A stretch of DNA of 64,000 nucleotides from Sesamum alatum (taxonomy: Eukaryota; Streptophyta; Magnoliopsida; Lamiales; Pedaliaceae), in NCBI GenBank assembly GCA_034509735.1, contig JACGWO010000003.1:9858001-9922000 (forward strand), read 5' to 3'. The notes under the pieces were generated by a model that saw only the letters and a program-made list of their open reading frames with translations, ran no database searches and was not told where the DNA came from. Positions 55,959 through 64,000 of the stretch are shown one piece after another. Position 1 is the first letter of the stretch, and each line of letters opens with the position of its first letter. The position numbers and the translations under genes were made by a program.

Positions 55959-57284
55959 CGAAAGTCCGCCACTCTCAAGCGGAGTTTCGGGAAACCATTT
56001 CCTAGTGGGCTTGGGATCCACAAGCGTAATCTCCATGCCCCGCTTTTACGATTCACATGAAGAAGACCTTGTGGGAGATATCCAATCTCATTCTCATCCA
56101 ATGAGATTCCCAAGATATTTTGCCTCACCTATTCACATGGTCCTGAGGACTCCAAGCGAACCATGTTACTCAGTGTTGGGCCCGACCTATCAACCAAATC
56201 ATGCCTCAAACTGTCGCCTCCTACGACTCGTGAGACAGGGAAACAGCGAGCGCAGTCTTTTTGTTCACAACAATAGTGCAGCTTTCCCCTAGTCCAAGTG
56301 TGCCACGACTCGTGAGACCACACTTGGGTAGTGGTAGCTTCCTCACCACATTGCTATGGATGGAAGGCTCGGACAGACCAAAATACCATTTTGATCCAAG
56401 TCCGTTCTGGGCCTAATATTTAATTTGGTCCAACCAAATGAGAGTTTATGTATGACCGAGACCTCATCACATTATTGTGTTTTAGCATGCATAAATATCC
56501 AATATTTAAACCGATAAATAAATACGCCGCATGCAGAAAACATAGCATACCCCTGTTTAGGATGATCACAAGCCCAACCTATGCGACCCACTGAGCCCGC
56601 AGTGAGTCTATGGTCTGTCTAGGGTGGTCCTAAATTATTACAATAGTAATATACCCATTGTCATTCCAATGGGCCTTGTAGTGCTCTTGTTTCACGCCTT
56701 GATGCTCCTCCTTGGGGTCTCCGACTCCAATTGCTTGTTAAAATTGATACCTCACCAATCCTATCTACTCTCATTACAACTGAAAGTAATACATCGGTAA
56801 TAAAGAAAACAAGCCTTAACATCATGAGGCTGAAAATACGGGAGATGATAGTCCCAAAAACAAGAGGCAAGCAGGCCCCACCCAACAGAAAATAAATAAA
56901 CATTCATTCATCCATACACAAGGTCTACGGCTTTGTGATCATCCCATGTTGATTCCATCAACTCACATAACATAATTATTCCAAATAATCATGCATATAT
57001 AACCAATGGATATTCCAAATACACAAGTGATGTCCAACATCACAAAAGCATAAATATACAAATAATATGCAAAATTCAAATTTGAAATTTAATGGACATT
57101 TTAAACAGTGCATCCAATGCATGTATTAATCCCAAATTAATTAAGCAAATTTAATTCAAGGAATAATCCAATTATCCCAAAATCAAAAATGCAAAATTAA
57201 CATATTTTCAGAATATCGTGCAGAAAATACAGAAAATCAAATTTTCCGGAAAAAACTTGAAAAACGGCACAAAACGGCCCAGCC

Positions 57285-57477
57285 GTTGTGCTGGCCGGCC
57301 GGCCGCGCGCACAGGGCAGCGCGCGCTGTGCCGCGCGCTGGCCCTCGGCCAGCAGCGGCCGGCTGCGCACAGCACGCGCACGCGCCTGTGCGCAGCGTCC
57401 GCGCGCATGGTGCGCGCGCAGGCGCCCGCCTGCGCGCGGCCACTGCCGGCCCGACCAATTTTTTTTTTTTTTTTTTT
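57285..57477 (-). repeat. CG-rich block with flanking poly-T, E2 leader
   Basis: The shortest of the five blocks (about 175 bp, plus T at 57459-57477). It shares its edges with C2 but lacks several internal CGCGCG stretches present at 14075-14215, so the block changes length between close relatives. Confidence 0.85.
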
Positions 57478-57705
57478 GTGTTTTTCAAAACTGTTTCAGC
57501 ACAATAACATTAATATTATTCTGAAAATAAGCATGCAATTTTAGATCCAATCTAACAAAATTAAGCATGCCAAAAGTCCATTAAATCCAAACAATTGAAT
57601 CATCATATTATTCATATATTTATATAATCTAACATGCCAATAAAGCCATTTAAAAGCAAGTAGATCATGCCAAACGCATAGATCTATGCCCCTTACATAG
57701 AACCG

Positions 57706-57718
57706 GGCTCTGATACCA
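57706..57718 (-). other. Primer-binding site of E2
   Basis: The minus strand reads TGGTATCAGAGCC, two bases from the LTR end. Confidence 0.92.
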
Positions 57719-57720
57719 CT

Positions 57721-59948
57721 TGAAGGACAAGCGGATCCGCCCGGGAGCGCGAGCGGAAGCGAGAAAAGCGAAAAATTGCGTAAATTTATATCAAATTCAA
57801 AATACGCGAATCCCAAGGGGTGTACCCTTGGGTGCTCAACCGGGCGTTCGATGTAGGATGTGTAAATATTAAAACATATATTTAAACACATAGGGCATAG
57901 ATATACAAATGAAATCAATCAAAGCGTAATAAACCGTTACCATTGATTGTTTAGCGTATGCTCCCGGCTACTAGCGTTGTTCCTTCTCTGGAATGCTCAT
58001 GAAATCCAAACGTACGAATTCTCCAAAGGTGATCCACATCACACTGGAAGAAACACACGTTCTTCTTGCTAGAAAAGAACGGGTTTAGGAAGGAATCGGT
58101 TTAAGAGAAGAACACTATGAATTAGTGTTCTCTTAAACTTACTTTGTTCTTCTTCTTGATTCAAAATCAAGTGAAGAACACAAGTGTAAGAGAGGGAGGG
58201 AGCACGAAATTTTGAGAGAGAGGAGAGGATTTTTGTCTTCTCTTTTTCCTAGAAAAAGATGAATAATGAATCACTTATGCTAGGTGTTGTATATTATAAT
58301 ATATATACATAATTAATGTGATTATTGGAATGTGTCTAGGTTCATCCAAGGATGTCTAGATTCATTCCAATCAATCACCATCAATTCTTCAATCAAGCCT
58401 ACCAAAATTTATGGTATGATCAAATCATACCAAAAGGGAAGAGCTTGATTGGAGTTGATTTGTCTCTTTCCAAAAGAGACAAGTCAACATACCACCTAGC
58501 ATGCAACATGGCTGATTTTGCTTCCTCCAAGGGAGCATGTCGGCTATGTTTAATTAAGGGAAGAAGTCCAACTTCTTCCTATTCCAAATTAGGAATTATT
58601 TCTCCTCTCGGCTATAATTTAACGGACCGGGTTTTATCGTAATCCAATTACGATGAACCCAATATTAAATCCAATTTAATGTCCATTTAAATTATTCCCG
58701 TTGATCTTTTAATCCAATTAAAAGATCCAACGTCTCAACATCTCAACTTTCCATATTTAATCAAAAATCCAATTTACCGATTAAATGAAAGCCCGATACA
58801 ATATCGGCCCGTCCATCCAATGGACTTTCCCTTAAGTAATTCAATTACTTATTTTATCCTTCGAGATTGACTCCAAGTCGATCTCTCAACCTTGTCGGTG
58901 ATTTGTGTGTGACCCTTTAGGTTCACCCTCAGCTAGACTTGGGCCCGTGTCCCACAAGGGCCCGTTACCATGGGTGGCCGTCTAGCAACGGTACATGGCA
59001 CTAGAGACTAGGTGAATTGGCGTGAATATTTAGGCGTCGATTCCGTACGGGTACGATCATTCCGTCTACCGTCTCCCGGCCTTAGTCTAGGGTATGGAAT
59101 TAGGCGTCGGTTCCCATCCTTGACTAGGCATCTATGCTTGATACTCGAGACCACGTATGCTTCATTGTGTCGACACAGGAAACCATTCCATGTTCGACCA
59201 ACCACTGTGGCCACAGCTTCAAACAGCATGAACGTGTCTCCGAGTGCATAGGAGATACCTCTGTCACATACTGACAGGGGACGGATCCTCTTCTTGGAAT
59301 CCACCGTCCTCGCTACACATTCTGACTGCACTGGACAAGGCTTATGATAATCATCTTACAGAATGATTACCTCTTGCCAGATCCAAGATACAGCCGTCCT
59401 GTGCACGCGACTGCCATGATCCCTCAAGTCTGAGGATTACTCCCGTACTATGGGAACTGGGAAAAACCAATCATACTGACCAAGCCTCCAAGGCTTCCAT
59501 ATGATGATCCCCGCGAGTCTGTCCAGTCGGCTCGACCCCAGTCGACCAACCCATCAAGATCGTGCAGGCGTCCCACGCCTGTCGCCGATGAAACACGGCA
59601 CTCATCCAATGAACACGACTCTTGACGCAAGTCTCAATAGGACTCTCGATGCCCTGTCTCGAGGTCCTCGACTTGGAACGTTTCAGACCCAACTCTTAAT
59701 CAGTTGGTTTCATGACCACCATCCAATGCGTGGCCCAACTGCACGAGTTGTTATCCATGGTCTGTGGGCTTTGTTGCGATATAAGTTAAACACCATTTTA
59801 ACAAATGTAAGATGAGCGCAACAAAGAAGGTACCATTGGTGACGAACACTCATCTTATTCATCACATAATAATATTACATTCACATCAAGTTGTCAGATA
59901 GGTTACAAATTGCCAAACCTATTGGCTTTCTGGTCACCTATTCCAACA
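57721..59948 (-). repeat. 5' LTR of E2 (about 2.23 kb)
   Basis: Minus strand TGTTGGAATAGGTGACC (from 59948) to CTTCA (57721). By eye it differs from the 3' LTR at only a small number of positions, for example near 57956, 58012 and 58613. Confidence 0.92.
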
Positions 59949-61998
59949 GCTTTTCCCTTGATCTTTTTTGGGCGCTCGATGTAAAATATGCAGATTTAAA
60001 GCATACATGGAATTATGCATATAAGGCTCATGGATAAATGAAAGAACAAAGGGTGCGTAAACGTAAATCGAACTGGTACCTTAGTTCCTTTCTTGATTGG
60101 CTACAAGTGTTAAATTTCCTCTCCGATTTTGTCCACGTTCAAGAACTCAACATAGAGATCCTCTAAGGATATCCACACCACACCAAGAGTAGTTTAATCT
60201 CTTGCTAGAAAGAATTAAACCAATGGAAAAAAATGATATAAGGAATAACACTATGAATTAGTGTATTCCTTTGATCTATTGAAGTTTTTCAATCGATCCT
60301 AGATCACATAAGAACTAGAGAGTGGGACAGGGAAAGAGAAATTAAGGCCGAGAATGAGAGAGACTAGAGAGGGTGCTTGGTCATGTGTGCTCGTGTTGGA
60401 GGGAGAGTGAGAATGAACCTAGTCATTCAAAATCCATCCGTCTAATCGAGCAAGCTTCCCATGTGGTGTGATGGAAATCATACTATATGGAAGAGCATGA
60501 TTCATGGTCGAAACTCGGTCAACACTTCTTTCCATGTAGGAGGAGTCCAACTCCTCTTTCCTTAAATGGAAGTCAACTCGGCTCTTTGGACTCCATTTTG
60601 TGGACCAGTCCTCGTTTTAAATAAATTAAAGTAAGCCCAAAGTCCAATGGATTTTTAAAACTCCTATTTAATTTAAAACCCAACCAAACATGCTCCAATG
60701 TCATCTAATCCAATTAGAGACATAAGCCCAAACTCCTTTAATAAACAAATCCAATTTATTAATTAAATCTAGCCAATTTAAATTATTTTATTTAATTTAA
60801 TCTTGGGTTATCCATCCAATGGAATGTCCCACGTATAAATAATTCAATTATTTATTCTCTCCAGAACTAATTTAATCCAATTAAATCAATTTTCTTCTTC
60901 CATATTTAATTCCAAATTAATTCCTCCACCTTCTCGGTGATAGGTGTTTGACTCTTTAAGTTCACCCTCAGCTAGAGTTGCGCTGATGTCCAACACAACT
61001 GATCAATGAAATCTATTAGTTGATTGTTCCTGATTAACTATAAATCAAAAATGCCCGTTACCATGGATTGTCGTCTAGCAAAGGTCCGTGAAACTTTGGA
61101 CTAGGTGAATGTTGGCATGAACAGTTAGGTTCCCGAGTTCCGTACAGGTACGGTCCTTCCGTGTACTGTCTCCCAACCTTAGTTTAGTGCGCAAAATTGG
61201 GCGTCGCTTTCGGTCCTGGACTAGGCATCTATGCTCAATACTCGAGACTGCATTTGCTTCGTTGTTCAACATATGGAACCCTTTCTTATTCGATCAATCA
61301 CTACGGTAATAAATTCTAAGAGCATGAACGCGTCTCCAAGTGCATAGGACATACCACTGTTACATACTGACAGGGGACAAATCATCTTCTTAGAACCCAC
61401 CATCCTCACTACACATTCTAACTGCACTAGACAAGACTTGTAATGATCATGTCCGTGACATGGTCACCTCTCACCAGATGCAACGTATAATCATTTTATG
61501 TATGTGACTGCCATGGTTTCTCAAGTCTAAGGATTACTCTCGTACTATCAGAGCTAAGGAATCCCAGTCATACTGACCAAGCCTCCAAGGCTTTCATATT
61601 ACTATTCCTCGTGAGTCAATTCGATAATCAGCTAACCAACCTACTAAGATCGCATAAATGTCCAACGTCTGTCGTCAATGAAACAGGGCATTCATTCAAC
61701 GAATGCGGCGCATAGTACAAGTCTCTATAGGACTCTTGATCTCCAAAGCAACCTTTAGAAGTTGGTTTCATAGCTGTCATCCAATGTGCAACCTAACTAA
61801 TGGGTTATTAAATTGGTCTATGGAGACATTTGTTGTGATATTAAAACGTCGTTTAATGTCGTTGGCAAGAACAACAAATACATATGACATGGATGAATAC
61901 TTACCATATTCTTAAAGACAATATCACTTTAATAAAGATTGCTTGAATAGTTCCCAAAACGACTAATTCGATTGGCTTTATGGTTACCTATTCTAACA
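59949..61998 (-). repeat. Solo LTR F, second part (its 5' end and body)
   Basis: Resumes with the second copy of the E2 target and CCCTTGATCT (59955-59964), the other arm of the hairpin cut by E2. It reaches the LTR terminus at 61998 (minus strand TGTTAGAATAGGTAACC). AGTAT (61999-62003) matches 49955-49959. Distantly related to the C-type LTR throughout (for example GTTCACCCTCAGCTAGA near 60961), but clearly a separate family or much older copy. Confidence 0.87.
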
Positions 61999-63115
61999 AG
62001 TATTTAGTATGAAAGCTCAAGAAATTGGTGTATGGCTTAAAACAAACGTGTTGTTGTGCTTAAATTTTCATGATGTTATCTGTTCATTTGGTTTTGTAAA
62101 AGATATCATGGATGGTGTATATATCAGAAGGTTAGTGTCAAATTTGTTTTATATTGTGTTTTTATGCTGATGATATTTTACTTCCAACTAATGACAGGTA
62201 GTTGCATGGTGTGAAAAATTTCTTTCTAAGAATTTAATGAAGGATATAGGTAAGGCATCATATGGTATTGGTATCACGATTCATAGAGATATATTTCGAT
62301 GTATTTTAGGAGTTGTGTCATGAAACCTATATTAATAAACTCTTAGAAAGATTTTCAATGAAAGATATGTCACCCAGTGTGGCTCCCACTAAAAGGATGA
62401 CAAGTTTCATTTGAACAATGGTCCAATGAATGAGTTCAAACTCGAATACATGAAGAATATCTCATATGCTTATGTTGTTGGAAGCCTTATTTATGTTCAA
62501 GTTTGTATAAGACAAGACAATGCATTTGTTGTAGGGATTTTGGGAAGATATTAGAGTAATTCAGGTTTAGACTACTGAAGGGATTACAAAGAAAGTCATG
62601 AGGACTTTCAAGTGACAAAAGAATTATATGCTTATGTATAGACAAACTAAACAAATTTGAAAGTTATTCGGTACTTTGATTTAGCTTTTACTTGTTGTGG
62701 TAATTCAAGAAAATTAACATTTGGTTATATATTTATGCTTGCCAGTGGAGATGTATCTTCGATTAGTGCAAAATAAACTTTGATTGCTACTTCCAAGATA
62801 GAAGTTGATTCATATACTATTTTGAGGCAACTTCACATGGTGTGTGGTTGAAGAATTTCACATAGTGAGTTTAGAATAATGAATTCAATTTCTAAGCTAT
62901 TAAGAACATATGATGGTGGTTCAGTTGATGCCTTTATGTCTAAACATAATAAAAGAGAAAGGTGAAGCAAATACATCAACATTAAGTATTTAACTATAAG
63001 GGAACATGCTAAGGAAAAGTTATCATTGAACACATGATTAGCCCAAAACTTGATGCTAGTTGGTCCTATTGCTAAAGGTATGCCACCCAAAGAATTTCAA
63101 GGATCATGTAGCTAG
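61999..63115 (+). pseudogene. Reverse transcriptase C-terminal part and RNase H, element G
   Basis: Continues RT after F. KKLVYGLKQT-type sequence near 62015 and the catalytic YADD at 62163-62174 (YVDD in the other elements). MKDIGKASYGIGITIHRDIF near 62237, then NISYAYVVGSLIYVQVCI near 62456. RNase H shows KLTFGYIFMLASGDVSSISA near 62712 and ATSKIEVDSY near 62790, matching the ADSTTEAEY region of B. KGMPPKEFQ near 63076 is the equivalent of TKPMSQ. Numerous stops and frame shifts. The subfamily (TNT1-like) is judged from KLTFGY and KGMPPK. Confidence 0.78.
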
Positions 63116-63536
63116 ATTATGATCTATGTCCTATGATGTGATTGTATTGTAAATATAATTATTATATTCAATGAAATTCTTATTCAATTGTGGGGTTTTC
63201 TCATTTCAATTGTGCACATTTTGGTTTTAGAAAAAATTATTTTGAGGACTTATATAATTAATTTGTGCTAGCATGTAGGTAAGAAATATTATACATTGTG
63301 ATACATAGAAGATACTACTCAATTACAAAGGACATGTCACCATGATTCATAGATTTTATTTCTTGCTCAATCGTTTGGTGGAGGTTTGGCTATCAAGTGA
63401 GAGAATGTTGGACAAGTGGCTTTGGCTAAAATTTTTAGTTGATTTGATAAATCGTGGTCATGTCTTTAAATTTAGAGGGTTTTCACAGATAAAAAATCTA
63501 AAACTACAACGGACATGACATAAAACATGCACAGAC
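63116..63536 (+). other. 3' non-coding part, polypurine tract and LTR start of G
   Basis: AT-rich, without a gene. The purine-rich run caagtgagagaa (63394-63405) stands before TGTTGGACAAGTGGC (63406), the likely start of G's 3' LTR. That LTR is cut after 131 bp by another LTR; CAGAC (63532-63536) would be the left target copy. Confidence 0.65.
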
Positions 63537-64000
63537 TGTTAGAATAGGTGACCAGAAAGTCAATGGTATTGGCTATTCTGAGAACCATTCGTCAATCTTT
63601 GAACAAGTAATATTATGTTAATGAATGTAGTAAGGATTCATAGGCATCAGTTTGTTGTCCTTACTGCTTGCATCGTTTCGATGTCACAACAAATGCCCAC
63701 AGACTGAAATAAAATTTCGGAAAATTGGACCTGCGCTTGGAGGTAGGTTCATGAAATCAGTTTCGCCGAATCGGTCTGAAATACTCCAAGTCAAAGGAAT
63801 CTTGAGACAGGGCATCAAGAATCTATTTGAGACTTGCACTAAGCATCTGCAGTCGCATTTCATCAACAAGTGACGAGGCTCGTCCATGCAGTGTTAGTGG
63901 GTCAGCAAGCTAGGTGGCTGCTGACTGAGGTGACTCGCGGGAATCGTCATATGGAAGCCACTCGGGCTTGGTCGGTATGACTCGTATTCCCAATTTCGAT
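63537..64000 (+). repeat. Start of another copia LTR, running off the window
   Basis: TGTTAGAATAGGTGACCAGAAAGTCAATGG, close to the C-type terminus but diverging after about 50 bp. It contains the LTR-typical stretches CCCACAGACTGAAAT (63698), GAGACTTGCACTAAGCATCTG (63828-63848, shared with B-type LTRs) and GTGACTCGCGGGAA. Whether this is a solo LTR or a full element cannot be seen. Confidence 0.85.

Larger units (their letters stand above)
55853..57705 (-). other. Untranslated leader of E2
   Basis: About 1.85 kb, aligning closely with the C2 leader by eye. It holds the 11-mer CACGACTCGTG (56304-56314), a second copy with one mismatch (56222-56232), the CG-rich block (57285-57458), and conserved text around the GACCCACTGAGCCCGCAGTG inverted repeat near 56585. 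No gene seen. Confidence 0.8.
50054..59948 (-). mobile_element. Element E2: complete-length but defective copia retrotransposon
   Basis: 9.9 kb with both LTRs, PBS, leader, gag, pol and polypurine tract, all on the minus strand. Flanks are GTTTT (50049-50053) and GCTTT (59949-59953), a target-site duplication with one mismatch. The LTRs look nearly identical by eye, so insertion was recent. RT has a deletion of about 340 bp and RNase H a one-base insertion, both shared with C2, so it was probably moved by proteins from another copy. Confidence 0.9.
49349..63536 (+). mobile_element. Element G: old TNT1-like copia element, outermost host
   Basis: RT-RNase H codons are split by F (with E2 inside): 49349-49959 and 61999-63115, followed by a 3' non-coding part, a polypurine tract and the start of its 3' LTR (TGTTGGACAAGTGGC, 63406). 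The left part is cut by D; everything upstream lies outside the window. The sequence is more AT-rich and more decayed than the others and differs in RT signature (YADD). It is the oldest recognisable layer. Confidence 0.78.

Noticed and set aside
59949..61998. A host gene or promoter between E2 and G
   Set aside because: The stretch aligns along its length with the C-type LTR layout and has LTR termini plus AGTAT duplications, so it is LTR F.

Overview
The window is repeat DNA from the nuclear genome of a flowering plant. It contains no host gene that I can recognise. Every recognisable coding segment is Ty1/copia retrotransposon gag-pol: a UBN2-type gag, a CCHC zinc knuckle, a DTGCGAHIC protease, a D,D,E integrase, a YVDD reverse transcriptase and a RNase H. 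LTRs are about 2.0-2.2 kb, primer-binding sites match initiator-Met tRNA (TGGTATCAGAGCC), and most elements have an untranslated leader of about 1.9 kb before gag. That layout resembles the Angela/BARE type of plant copia element; the lineage name is inference. One older element (called G here) is a TNT1-like copia of a different lineage. Letters below are local labels only.

Layout. The window is one deep nest. G (+, the oldest host) is visible at 49349-49959 and 61999-63536. Its left part carries D (+, 40258-49348). D's 5' LTR carries M (-, 33857-40257). M's pol carries I (+, 3294-33856). I's 3' LTR carries C (+, 9603-32310, target-site duplication GGAGG). C's RNase H carries B (+, 19999-29922, duplication AGATG). 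This makes six elements one inside another. I's gag also carries the 3' end of A (1-3293) and a solo LTR (3779-5769, duplication GTCGA). On the right, G carries a solo LTR F (49960-61998, minus, duplication AGTAT), which is split by a complete minus-strand element E2 (50054-59948). A further LTR begins at 63537 inside G's own 3' LTR and runs off the window.

Rearrangements. C contains a 7.8 kb inverted, circularly permuted second copy (C2, 9654-17499) in place of its own 5' half. M contains an internal duplication junction at about 35396. C2 and E2 share an RT deletion of about 340 bp and a RNase H frameshift, so at least one of them was copied while already defective, presumably with proteins supplied in trans. 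No element in the window encodes an intact gag-pol; B is closest.

Most interesting signals. A hairpin near the 3' end of every complete LTR (arms of 7-8 bp around a TACAC loop) shows compensatory base changes between families, and E2 has inserted exactly in the loop of one such hairpin. The leaders share a hypervariable CG-rich block at a fixed position, a repeated palindromic 11-mer, and a TATA-like box about 100 bp before gag. B-type LTRs carry clusters of W-box cores upstream of the TATA box. All identities and divergences are by-eye comparisons within the window.
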